Of a stretch of DNA of 29,607 nt, positions 22,230 through 29,607 are shown piece by piece. A program made the translations under genes and the position numbers. The notes beneath the pieces were generated by a model that was not told where the DNA came from, did no database searches, and saw nothing but the letters and a program-made list of their open reading frames with translations. Where the stretch lies: IMG/VR virus record IMGVR_UViG_3300025424_000029, positions 1 through 29,607 of that record; one strand, given 5' to 3'. This DNA is from a virus. Position 1 is the first letter of the stretch, and the number at the start of each line of letters is the position of its first letter.

Positions 22230-23635
22230 TGGCAAAGCAAATCGAAACAAGTGTCTCAGAATTTTCTGAAGACAAACAAAAATTACTTATTGATGTGCTT
22301 CTTAGTAGTGAAGATATCTATGCTAGGTGTCAGAATATTTTGAGTGACAAGTATTTTGTCAATAAATTTCGACCTGCGATTAGATATATTAAGAAGTACA
22401 CAAATGAATACCGAGTCCTTCCTAAAATACAACAGGTAAATGCTGAAACTGGTTTGAATTTTGAATTAATCGAAAACATTACTCTACAACACCAGGATTC
22501 ATTCTTAGATGAAATTGAAGAATTTTGTAAGAACAGAGCCATCGCAGATGCAGTATTGGCTAGCACCAGTCTAATTGAAAAGGGAAATTATGGCGAAGTT
22601 GAACGCCTGGTGCGTGAAGCAATTCTCGTAAGCATCAAAAGTGATTTGGGAACCAACTATTTTGAAAACCCCAAAGATCGACTCAATGCAATCAAAAACA
22701 GAAATGGACAAGTATCAACCGGTTTAAAATCAATTGATGAGAAATTATATGGTTTGAATCGAGGAGAAATAACAATATTTGCTGGTGCTTCAGGTATGGG
22801 TAAATCAGTATTTCTGCAAAACTTCGCAATTAATATGTTTCAACAGGGTATGAACGTAGTTTATATCAGTCTTGAGTTGAGCGAAGGACTAACTGCCATG
22901 CGTATCGATAGCATGTTGACTGGATATTCATTAAAAGAAGTTTTTAAGAAGATTGATGATATTGAATTAAAAGTTATACAGGTGGGTCGGAAAAGTGGCA
23001 GTTTACACATCAAGCAAATGACACAGGGTACCAGAACAAATGATATCAAAGCATATTTGAAAAATTATGAGATACAGACGCAACAGCGCCCGGATGTTCT
23101 CATAGTAGACTATTTGGATTTGCTATTCCCCAATGATAAAAAAATTGATGTTAGCAATTTGAATATCAAAGACAAGTTTGTCACTGAAGAGCTTCGTGGA
23201 CTTGGTGTTGAACGTAATATGGTATTGGTGTCCGCTTCACAATTAAACCGGAGCGCCGTAAATGAGCAAGAACATGACCATTCAATGATTGCAGGTGGTA
23301 TTAGTAAAATTCAAGCAGCAGATAACGTTATGAGCATATATGCCAGTGATGCGATGAAAGAGCGTGGACAATATTTAATACAATTCTTAAAAACTAGAAG
23401 CAGTGGCGGTGTTGGTAGTAAAGTGTATCTAGGATTTGATCCCAATACACTTAGAATTTTTGATATTGATCCTGCTGAATCACAAGCTATTAGAGAAGGT
23501 ACTCAATCAACAGCGGACATGTTCAATAGTCTACGTCGACAAAATAATCGAGTAGCAGAAAAAACAGAAGAAGCAACACCTGTTGAAACCAAAGTTCGAG
23601 ACTTGAGCCAAATAAAGAATTTGATTCGTAGATAA
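22229..23635 (+). CDS. 41: Replicative DNA helicase, T4 gp41/DnaB-like
   Basis: This 468-residue hexameric helicase unwinds DNA at the phage fork. The N-terminal helical domain (1-150) is followed by the RecA-like core. Walker A is GASGMGKS (186-193), the catalytic Glu is in YISLELSEG (E216), Walker B is DVLIVDYLDLL (289-299), SASQLNRS (335-342) carries the sensor Gln, and FLKTRSSGG (387-395) gives the arginine-finger region. The length matches T4 gp41 well. The C-terminal 60 residues are charged and probably flexible, a likely contact for primase or loader. It is coupled to primase by a one-base overlap and ends before a bidirectional terminator. Confidence 0.95.
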   Translation: MAKQIETSVSEFSEDKQKLLIDVLLSSEDIYARCQNILSDKYFVNKFRPAIRYIKKYTNEYRVLPKIQQVNAETGLNFELIENITLQHQDSFLDEIEEFCKNRAIADAVLASTSLIEKGNYGEVERLVREAILVSIKSDLGTNYFENPKDRLNAIKNRNGQVSTGLKSIDEKLYGLNRGEITIFAGASGMGKSVFLQNFAINMFQQGMNVVYISLELSEGLTAMRIDSMLTGYSLKEVFKKIDDIELKVIQVGRKSGSLHIKQMTQGTRTNDIKAYLKNYEIQTQQRPDVLIVDYLDLLFPNDKKIDVSNLNIKDKFVTEELRGLGVERNMVLVSASQLNRSAVNEQEHDHSMIAGGISKIQAADNVMSIYASDAMKERGQYLIQFLKTRSSGGVGSKVYLGFDPNTLRIFDIDPAESQAIREGTQSTADMFNSLRRQNNRVAEKTEEATPVETKVRDLSQIKNLIRR

Positions 23636-23640
23636 GTCAT

Positions 23641-23667
23641 AAAAAAAGCTGCCGAAGCAGCTTTTTT
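23641..23667. terminator. Bidirectional rho-independent terminator
   Basis: GCTGC-CGAA-GCAGC is flanked by an A-run on the left (23641-23647) and six T on the right (23662-23667), giving an extended stem that works in both directions. It separates the convergent helicase and 109-residue genes. Confidence 0.9.
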
Positions 23668-23997
23668 CTATATTGCATTTTTAGTTTTCCGACCCCGTTT
23701 TTTACCAACATTTTTTACAGACCCATCTGCATTTAATTCATATGTGTCAATAAATCGATCAGGTGTCATGCCATCAATTTGAACGACTGAATTCCAATTA
23801 ATATCTATAATAGCATCTGTCTTCAAATTCCGGCTTTTGAACCAATAATTATTGGCTTTGATTTGAATTGATTGAATATGAAAGTCGTCTGTTTTTGTAA
23901 ATGGTCCGGTTTCCGTGTTGACCATATACCTTGCTGTAATTATTGTATCTGCTTTGAATGCATTTTTTACTAAAAGTGATTCTACTACATGAGCCAT
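23668..23997 (-). CDS. Small conserved phage protein with basic tail, unknown function
   Basis: This 109-residue protein has a beta-rich body (TIITARYMVNTETGPFTKTD, FHIQSIQIKANNYWF), then IDGMTPDRF and a basic AT-hook-like tail (GKKRGRKTKN). The order NTETGPFTKTD, IDGM.P.RF and KKRGRK matches a small protein I recall from T4-like cyanophages, without known function. The tail suggests binding to DNA or RNA. It is last in the proteostasis operon, 3 bases after the ClpA-like stop, though its link with that pathway may be only positional. Confidence 0.75.
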   Translation of the reverse strand: MAHVVESLLVKNAFKADTIITARYMVNTETGPFTKTDDFHIQSIQIKANNYWFKSRNLKTDAIIDINWNSVVQIDGMTPDRFIDTYELNADGSVKNVGKKRGRKTKNAI

Positions 23998-24000
23998 TGA

Positions 24001-26217
24001 TTATTTTCCTTCTTGAAACTCAAACTCCAATTTTTTATTCTGTTCAGTAATTGTAACTCGTCCTCCTGATTTTAACCGACCCCACAAAATTTCTTTAGAT
24101 AGTGGTGTTTTAATATAAGTTTGTATGACTTTTGGCATTGGACGAGCGCCCATTGAGGGATCAAACCCGCGTTCAATCAACCAAGCTCTGGCCGAATCAT
24201 CAACTGAAATTTCAACTGATTTTCCTTTACTCAGTTGATTCAATTGACCAATGAATTTATCAAGTATACGTTCCATGTTGACTTTTGTCAAGGCCTTGAA
24301 TTCAACTTGCGCATCAAGTCGGTTTCTAAATTCTGGTGTAAAGAATCGGTTGACTGCATCAGAACCTTTGTCTGAATTGTCTGATTCACCAAATCCAATT
24401 CGCATTTTTGCAACTTCTTGTGCACCGAGGTTGGTTGTATAAATCAAATAACAATTTCTAAAAGATACTGTTTCTCCATCTGAACTGGTAATAACACCAT
24501 AATCCATGGCTTGTAGAAAAATATTACTGATATCAGGATGTGCTTTTTCAATCTCATCAATTAGCACTACTGCATGAGGATGTTTTTGCAATTGATTGAT
24601 TAATAATCCGGATCCTGCCGCACCATCTGAATACCCAACATATCCTGGGGGACTACCAATTAGTCTTGATACTGCATGCTTTTCCTGATACTCACTCATA
24701 TCGAATCGAACCAATTCAATGCCTAATTGAGCAGCAAGTTCTTGTGCCAGGGCTGTCTTACCTGTTCCAGTTGGTCCGGTAAACAAAAATGCGCCCAGTG
24801 TTTTTTCTGATTCCCTGAGACCACTTCTAGCAATCAATACCGCATCAACCAATTGATTAACTGCCACGTCCTGTCCAAAAATTTTGGATTTTATTTGATC
24901 TTTTAATGTTTTTAGTTGTTCTACTGGATCTGTTACTTTAGCGATTTTAATTTTTGCAACACGTTCAATTTCTTCTTCAATCAGTGTCCTGTCAATTTGT
25001 CGTGCTCGCTTACTTTTAGGCAGCAATTTCTGCTTGGCTCCGATTGAATCAATAATATCAATTGCCTTGTCCGGTAAGAAACGATCAATAATATATCGGC
25101 TGCTTAATTCAACCGCTGCGACCAATGCATCAGACGTATATTTTACCGAATGGAATTGTTCATAGTGTTTTGCTATGCCTTTCAAAATAGCAATAGCATC
25201 AGCTTGACTGGGTTCCAGTACATCTATTTTTTGAAAACGACGTACCAATGCACGATCTTTTGCAAAATGTCGTTTGTATTCTTCTTGTGTGGTACTACCA
25301 ATTGTTTTGATTTCACCACGTCCCAAGGCTGGTTTTAAGATGTTGGCTGCATCCATGGCGCCACCAGATGTACCAACAGCACCCGCTCCCATGATCATGT
25401 GAATTTCATCGATGAATAAAATTAAAGAGGGATCTGCTGCAAAAATTCCAATAATTTGTTTGAGTCGTTCTTCAAAATCACCACGGAACTTGGTTCCAGC
25501 TAACATGCTGGATAAATCCAAACTGTAGATAGTATGGTTTTTTAAACAATTCGGTACTTGGTCTCTAACAATTTTTGCTGCTAACCCTTCAACTATCACA
25601 GTTTTACCAACGCCTGGATCACCAGCCATGATCACATTGTTTTTATTCTTTCGAGTCAATATTTGGCAAATGGCTTCTATTTCAGTTTCTCGACCAATAA
25701 CAGTATCAATTTTATTGGATTTTGCACGTTCATTTAAATTGACGCACCATTGATTCAAAACGTCTCGTGGTGATTGCCGATTCTTCACACTGCCGGGGTT
25801 TGACAAATAATTAAACAACTGCTGTATATCAGGTCCAAATTCTTCAATAAAATAGCTGGCATGGCTTTCTTCAATACCATATAAAGCAACAAACATGTCA
25901 ATGTCTGTGGGGTCAGATTTGCCATTTATCATGGCCTGTGCTTTGGCTTTTTTTAATACATTTGCAACACTGGGTGTATGTCGAGGATTATAGGGTTCTG
26001 AAGTTGACATAATCACATGATTATTGGTATTGTCCAAATAATGTAGTGTGTATTCAATTAGTGAGTCAAAATCACCATCTGTCAGTTCAATCATTTTTTG
26101 AATTGCTTCACTTTCAAGCAGTGAAGCCAAAACATGTTCCAGTGTCACCAGTTCATGGTAGCGTTGGCTAGCCAATTGATAACTTCTGATTAATATTTCC
26201 TGGATGGTCTTATTCAT
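24001..26217 (-). CDS. ClpA-like AAA+ unfoldase (ATP-dependent Clp protease ATP-binding subunit)
   Basis: This 738-residue protein, close to the 758 of E. coli ClpA, unfolds proteins and threads them into the ClpP protease. It has an N-terminal Clp_N domain (1-140). The first AAA+ module has Walker A GDPGVGKT (199-206), pore loop TKFRG (242-246) and Walker B LILFIDE (265-271). The second has Walker A GPTGTGKT (481-488), pore loop GYVGYS (525-530), Walker B VVLIDE (550-555) and Arg finger region FRNRLD (630-635). The linker between modules is short, with no ClpB-type coiled-coil M-domain. The loop IGF at 607-609 is at the place where ClpA and ClpX carry IGL or IGF to dock on ClpP. No ClpP gene is in the window, so host ClpP is the likely partner. 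Its ATG overlaps the deformylase stop (ATGA). Confidence 0.93.
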   Translation of the reverse strand: MNKTIQEILIRSYQLASQRYHELVTLEHVLASLLESEAIQKMIELTDGDFDSLIEYTLHYLDNTNNHVIMSTSEPYNPRHTPSVANVLKKAKAQAMINGKSDPTDIDMFVALYGIEESHASYFIEEFGPDIQQLFNYLSNPGSVKNRQSPRDVLNQWCVNLNERAKSNKIDTVIGRETEIEAICQILTRKNKNNVIMAGDPGVGKTVIVEGLAAKIVRDQVPNCLKNHTIYSLDLSSMLAGTKFRGDFEERLKQIIGIFAADPSLILFIDEIHMIMGAGAVGTSGGAMDAANILKPALGRGEIKTIGSTTQEEYKRHFAKDRALVRRFQKIDVLEPSQADAIAILKGIAKHYEQFHSVKYTSDALVAAVELSSRYIIDRFLPDKAIDIIDSIGAKQKLLPKSKRARQIDRTLIEEEIERVAKIKIAKVTDPVEQLKTLKDQIKSKIFGQDVAVNQLVDAVLIARSGLRESEKTLGAFLFTGPTGTGKTALAQELAAQLGIELVRFDMSEYQEKHAVSRLIGSPPGYVGYSDGAAGSGLLINQLQKHPHAVVLIDEIEKAHPDISNIFLQAMDYGVITSSDGETVSFRNCYLIYTTNLGAQEVAKMRIGFGESDNSDKGSDAVNRFFTPEFRNRLDAQVEFKALTKVNMERILDKFIGQLNQLSKGKSVEISVDDSARAWLIERGFDPSMGARPMPKVIQTYIKTPLSKEILWGRLKSGGRVTITEQNKKLEFEFQEGK

Positions 26218-26711
26218 TTGAATTCTCTTTTCATCATTCTTTTGATAGCTAATTCTGATTTAAGTTTGGATACACGATCCACCATGCAAATTCCTTGTAG
26301 ATGGTCAAACTCATGTAGAAATACTCTGCTCAGCATTTCAGACAATCGCGCTTGGCGAGATTCACCCAATCGATCCAACCATTTGGCTTCAATCCAATGC
26401 GGGCGGGTGATTTCCAATTCCATTTTGGGAAAACTCAAACATCCTTCTGCATATACACTGGATTCTTCACTTAAACTAACAATTTCCGGATTGATGAATA
26501 CAATATAATTGGTGTCATCAGGATTTCCCGCAATAAAAAATGACTTGTTTATTCCCACTTGTGGTGCTGCTAGACCCACTCCTCCCATCATTCTCATTAA
26601 TTGATGCATTTCATCAAACGTAGATTGCAATGCAGTAATTTCAGTAGTTTCTACTGGAATGGTTGGTTCGGTTAGGATGAGATCCCAGGGTTTAACTAAT
26701 TCCAGTGTCAT
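26214..26711 (-). CDS. def: Peptide deformylase
   Basis: This 165-residue metalloenzyme removes the N-formyl group from new proteins. All three motifs are intact: GVGLAAPQVG (44-53), EGCLSFP (89-95, metal ligand C91) and HEFDHLQG (133-140, ligands H133 and H137, catalytic E134). It is full length and, unlike some phage deformylases, is not truncated after motif III; a basic tail of about 25 residues follows. Phage deformylases are known from marine phages, where they are thought to process phage or photosystem proteins quickly. Here it overlaps both the DnaJ-like gene (26708-26711) and the ClpA-like gene (26214-26217) by 4 bases, tying it to protein quality control. Confidence 0.95.
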   Translation of the reverse strand: MTLELVKPWDLILTEPTIPVETTEITALQSTFDEMHQLMRMMGGVGLAAPQVGINKSFFIAGNPDDTNYIVFINPEIVSLSEESSVYAEGCLSFPKMELEITRPHWIEAKWLDRLGESRQARLSEMLSRVFLHEFDHLQGICMVDRVSKLKSELAIKRMMKREFK

Positions 26712-27598
26712 GCATAGTTCCTGTTTATGTTCATTGTTGATAGCAGTTGTTTGGCAAGTTCTCGCTGTTCTTCAGTTAGATGTTTGACATTGGCAATTTT
26801 AATTATCACTATCAAATCACCCATCAGTGTTTCATTGTGTCTGATAGGCATGCCTTTACCACGTACTTTTAAGTGATCATTGGCGTTAATCCCTGCTGGA
26901 ATTTTTAAATTAATTGTGGTTTTATCTAAACAGGTGAGTGTTACTTCATCTCCTACCAAAGCTTGAATTGAATTGATGGTTATTTCTTTAAACAGGATTG
27001 ATTTTTCGCGATGATAACCCTGCATATCACTAATGACAATTCTTACATATAGATCACCCGGAGGCAAGTTTGTATGTGTTGAATCACCATGTCCGGCGTA
27101 TCTTATTTGTTCTCCAGATTCAATACCAGCTGGAACCCGGACTGTTAGCTTAGTAGTTTGCCCAGAGGGCCTATCAAATGATATATCCACAGATTTACCT
27201 GTCAATGCATCTGACAAACTGATGTTTAATGTAAACACCAGGTCTTGATTTTTGGGCGGTGGGGGTTTAAAACCAAAGAAGCTATCAAATTGATTTCCAA
27301 ATGCTCCACTTCCCATAAATTCTCGAAGAATATCTTCGGGTGTCACATGTGATTGGAATCCACCACCAAAGCTGGAAAAGCCGCCTCCAGCTCCGCCATA
27401 CTTTAGCTGTTGATCATATTGTGCTTTTTTCTGAGGATCACCTAATATATCATAAGCGTCTGCGACAGCTTTGAATTTGTCTTCAGTGCCTTTGTTGACA
27501 TCTGGGTGATATTTTTTTGCCAACTTTCGATAGCTGGATTTGATTTCTTCTGCGGTGGCTGTTTCAGAAAGCCCCAGTGTTTGATAGTGATTTGTCAT
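26708..27598 (-). CDS. DnaJ-family co-chaperone, CbpA type (no zinc finger)
   Basis: In this 296-residue protein, residues 4-66 are a J domain (HYQTLGLSETATAEEIKSSY, then KKYHPDVNKG) with the invariant HPD at 31-33 that stimulates DnaK. A Gly/Phe-rich linker (69-90, GGAGGGFSSFGGGFQ) is followed by two C-terminal beta domains (about 115-285) that bind substrate. The CxxCxGxG zinc repeats of DnaJ are absent, so it is a type B (CbpA/DnaJB-like) protein. There is no phage DnaK here, so it would act through host DnaK. It begins 31 bases after the repeat-protein gene, without a strong ribosome site, and is coupled to the deformylase. Confidence 0.93.
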   Translation of the reverse strand: MTNHYQTLGLSETATAEEIKSSYRKLAKKYHPDVNKGTEDKFKAVADAYDILGDPQKKAQYDQQLKYGGAGGGFSSFGGGFQSHVTPEDILREFMGSGAFGNQFDSFFGFKPPPPKNQDLVFTLNISLSDALTGKSVDISFDRPSGQTTKLTVRVPAGIESGEQIRYAGHGDSTHTNLPPGDLYVRIVISDMQGYHREKSILFKEITINSIQALVGDEVTLTCLDKTTINLKIPAGINANDHLKVRGKGMPIRHNETLMGDLIVIIKIANVKHLTEEQRELAKQLLSTMNINRNYA

Positions 27599-27629
27599 GC
27601 TTTAAATATTGTGAAACTAGTTCAAAAAG

Positions 27630-28505
27630 TCAAGATCTTTTATATTCATAGCCATAATTTTCACGCATAAAGTCAACTACTTTAGATGTAGGATTTTTTA
27701 TTTCATTTATCAAACTGCTATCTTGTGCAACTGCATAAAGTTGAACATCTTCAATAGGATCAGGCATGTACATGATCGAATAGGGATTTTGTTTGATAGC
27801 TGCCCATTGTAACATTGGCAATTGATTTTTTATAAACCGGATAGCCTTGCCTTGTTGTTTGACCGCAAATAATTGAACAATCAAGCTTGGATTTACAATG
27901 TATTTTAAATTATAGGGATCTTCAATTAATGCAGTAATGACTACTTTTTCGCTAGGATTTTTCAACCGCCGTATTCTAGTACTCCAATCTCCTCCGTCTC
28001 GTATCCATTCAATTTGCTGTTCTTCACTCCAGGTATTGGGATCTTTTGCATCATAAGATTCGTTTAATGGCTTTTCAAATTTTTTCAAATATTCTAGCCT
28101 ATCTCGACTCAAAACATCTCTATATTTTTTCAATAGTGAAATATCAATTGATTCTATAGGTTTAATTGAATTGATTGCGAGAGGATTTTCTATGCATGCG
28201 GCAGCTTGAATCATAGGTAGCGGATCATATAAATGTCGGATTGAATTTCCGTCTGCCTGTACAGAAGCTAATTGAACTGATAAATTAGGCTCGTCGATAT
28301 AATGTAAGGCCCATTCACTTTTTCTCACAGCAATTAATTGAACTTCTATTGCAGGATCATCAATATATTGGATAGAAGTGGGAATTGATTCAACAGCAGC
28401 AATTTGAACATTTAAACTTGGCCGAGTAATATGTTCAATCATATTACCATTGCGTGTCACACGACGTATTTGTTCCAATTCACTCAAATGGTCTAAAGAT
28501 CTCAT
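27630..28505 (-). CDS. Helical-repeat protein (22-residue repeats), unknown function
   Basis: This 291-residue protein contains about nine copies of a 22-residue unit with the pattern I-x-Y-I-x-x-P-x-x-x-V-Q-L-x-A-V. Examples are IQYIDDPAIEVQLIAV and LKYIVNPSLIVQLFAV. A different stretch of about 60 residues (EYLKKFEKPLNESYDAKDPN and onward) splits the repeats into two blocks of four to five. Such units form superhelical stacks that bind proteins or nucleic acid, and similar repeats (DUF4116-like) occur in environmental phages. The ATG at 28505 is used here; a TTG directly before it also opens the frame. The gene leads the cassette with DnaJ, deformylase and ClpA, and so might be a substrate adaptor, but this is speculative. 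Confidence 0.78.
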   Translation of the reverse strand: MRSLDHLSELEQIRRVTRNGNMIEHITRPSLNVQIAAVESIPTSIQYIDDPAIEVQLIAVRKSEWALHYIDEPNLSVQLASVQADGNSIRHLYDPLPMIQAAACIENPLAINSIKPIESIDISLLKKYRDVLSRDRLEYLKKFEKPLNESYDAKDPNTWSEEQQIEWIRDGGDWSTRIRRLKNPSEKVVITALIEDPYNLKYIVNPSLIVQLFAVKQQGKAIRFIKNQLPMLQWAAIKQNPYSIMYMPDPIEDVQLYAVAQDSSLINEIKNPTSKVVDFMRENYGYEYKRS

Positions 28506-28585
28506 CAACTATTTATTGAATCAATATTGAAAAACAATTGTCAAATAAAACAAACTATATTGACAACAATTGGAGACACTTTTTA

Positions 28586-29326
28586 ATGGAACTAACTCAA
28601 GCACAAGTAGATTTTCTAAGAACTACTCGACTACATTTTGCCATACCATGTTATGGTGGACAAGTTTTTGAGCCATGTATGCTAAGTATGCTAAAATTTA
28701 TGGCAACCGCAAATAGACTGGGGATGAATTTTACATTGGATACCATTTCCAACGAATCACTGGTACCACGTGCTAGAAATAGTTTGCAGGCCAAGTTCCT
28801 ACAATTTGGAAGTGACCAAACACCACCTATGCTAAGCACACACCTTATGTTTGTAGATTCTGATATCAGTTTTGAACCCGAAGAAGTCATAAAACTAGCA
28901 CTTGCCAACAAAGATATTATTGGTGGACTCTATCCCAAGAAATCATTGCCTATCAGCTATGTTGTTAACAAAGTTCCCAATGCTCGTTCAGAAGGTAATC
29001 TAGTTCAAGTTCGCAATTTGGGTACAGGGTTTATGATGGTCAAACGATCTGTGATTGAAGCAATGATCAAGCGCTATCCAGAAACATTTTATCAAGATGC
29101 TATTGGACTTGATCCCAAATATGATCCATTTAAATTCGCACTGTTTGATACACTGATTGATCTCGACAGCAAGGAATATTTGTCAGAAGATTATACGTTC
29201 TGCAAACGCTGGACTGATATGGGCGGCGATATTTGGGCTGACTTGTCTATCAATCTAACTCACAATGGTTTCTATTCATTCCGGGGTGATCCCACACTGT
29301 TGATGTCTGGTTTGACTGAATCATAA
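28586..29326 (+). CDS. GT-A type glycosyltransferase
   Basis: This 246-residue protein of the phage glycosyltransferase kind lacks a signal peptide or membrane segment. It contains HFAIPCYGG (17-25) at the first strand, PRARNSL (61-67), the metal/nucleotide-sugar motif in MFVDSDISF (88-96, DSD 91-93), GGLYPKK, GTGFMMVKRSV, and near the end EDYTFCKRWTDMGGDIW with a conserved NLTHNG. It could modify phage DNA bases, virion proteins or host surface sugars; the substrate cannot be told. The start is placed at the ATG at 28586, which has GGAG 10 bases upstream; the frame is open earlier only from a TTG at 28538. Confidence 0.85.
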   Translation: MELTQAQVDFLRTTRLHFAIPCYGGQVFEPCMLSMLKFMATANRLGMNFTLDTISNESLVPRARNSLQAKFLQFGSDQTPPMLSTHLMFVDSDISFEPEEVIKLALANKDIIGGLYPKKSLPISYVVNKVPNARSEGNLVQVRNLGTGFMMVKRSVIEAMIKRYPETFYQDAIGLDPKYDPFKFALFDTLIDLDSKEYLSEDYTFCKRWTDMGGDIWADLSINLTHNGFYSFRGDPTLLMSGLTES

Positions 29327-29607
29327 AAACCAGTTGACATTGAACCCGATACTGTTATTAACATGTAAGAATGAAAAATAGTTATATCTAGTAATAAAAA
29401 GTTGAATTTTTATTTGATATTAACAAAGAAAGAATTTATAAATGAATTATAGTTGTTTTAAATAAAGTGATTGATCGAATCAATGGAAGAAAGAGATCAG
29501 TCAACAAACCCTTTATCAACAAACAATTATATTTTGAAAATAAAAATTCGTGATTGAAATAGCGAGTTCTATATCAAGAAAGCAAGTAATTGCTTTTATA
29601 GTTTTAG
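29327..29607. other. AT-rich stretch without a gene
   Basis: No frame with a start signal was found. The stretch holds an all-AT inverted repeat (AATAAAAA/TTTTTATT, 29393-29400 and 29407-29414), a plus-strand TATAAATG (29437-29444) close to the late core but with a mismatched end, and AAAGCAA-GTAA-TTGCTTT (29579-29596), a weak terminator-like hairpin. It probably belongs to the regulatory region of a gene beyond the window. Confidence 0.45.

Noticed and set aside
27577-27626. TTGACT followed by AATATT at 17 bases upstream of the DnaJ-like gene
   Set aside because: The -10 match is poor and the transcript would start at the ATG itself. Read-through from the repeat-protein gene is more likely.
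28510-28517. AATAAATA on the minus strand, a late-promoter-like core
   Set aside because: It ends only 5 bases before the ATG at 28505, so transcription would start inside the gene. It is probably chance in AT-rich DNA, unless a later start is used.
1-29607. tRNA genes, CRISPR arrays, inteins, homing endonucleases, integrase or att sites
   Set aside because: I saw no T-loop/anticodon pattern, spaced repeats, interrupted NrdA or other signature on either strand by eye. A tRNAscan or covariance search was not possible here.

Overview
This window looks like part of the genome of a T4-like myovirus (Caudoviricetes) of the environmental kind that infects marine or freshwater bacteria. The evidence is an AT-rich genome with tightly packed genes, many joined by ATGA or TAATG stop/start overlaps. 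It also has a T4-type primase-helicase pair (gp61/gp41-like), a complete class I ribonucleotide reductase with its own glutaredoxin, a phage Sm-like protein, and a tail fibre with an Mtd-like N-terminus. Several small proteins resemble ones I remember from T4-like cyanophages. At least ten copies of the T4-type late promoter core (N)ATAAATA sit just upstream of genes. The host cannot be read from the sequence. I see no tRNA, CRISPR array, insertion sequence or integrase.

Layout. From 138 to 4668 (minus) lies a nucleotide-metabolism block: nrdA, nrdB, glutaredoxin, an Sm-like protein, and a small secreted His/Arg/Asp-rich protein with its own late promoter. From 4751 to 6719 (minus) is a tail fibre/spike gene plus a small conserved partner. 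From 6749 to 8712 there is an AAA+ ATPase with a small coupled gene, driven by a good sigma-70-type promoter, then a small plus-strand coiled-coil gene and a polynucleotide 3'-phosphatase. A 30-codon membrane-peptide gene (8809-8901) has its own late promoter, leader hairpin and terminator. From 9048 to 17508 (minus) is a late block of virion-associated and unknown genes, together with a RecB/MGME1-like nuclease. Many proteins here carry (L/I)-X-E-(S/A/T) sites like those cut by T4-type prohead proteases. Two divergent late promoters at 17.5 kb switch transcription to the plus strand (17588-19925). That segment ends with a protein carrying nucleotidyltransferase-like KxDG...EGxV...KxK motifs. 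A second divergent promoter pair at 20.3 kb drives a small minus-strand gene and a baseplate/tail-like gene. Primase and helicase follow (21210-23635), closed by a bidirectional terminator.

The last third (23668-28505, minus) is a proteostasis cassette: a helical-repeat protein, a CbpA-type DnaJ, peptide deformylase, a two-AAA-domain ClpA-like unfoldase, and a small basic protein. The DnaJ, deformylase and ClpA genes overlap by 4 bases. The ClpA-like protein keeps an Ile-Gly-Phe tripeptide where ClpA and ClpX dock on ClpP, so it could redirect the host protease. A GT-A glycosyltransferase gene (plus) and about 280 bases of AT-rich non-coding DNA end the window.

Two genes shorter than 60 codons (30 and 59 codons) were found by reading the sequence directly. 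Several start codons were moved to ATGs with a clear ribosome-binding site. Family assignments rest on motifs recognised by eye; no database search was run.
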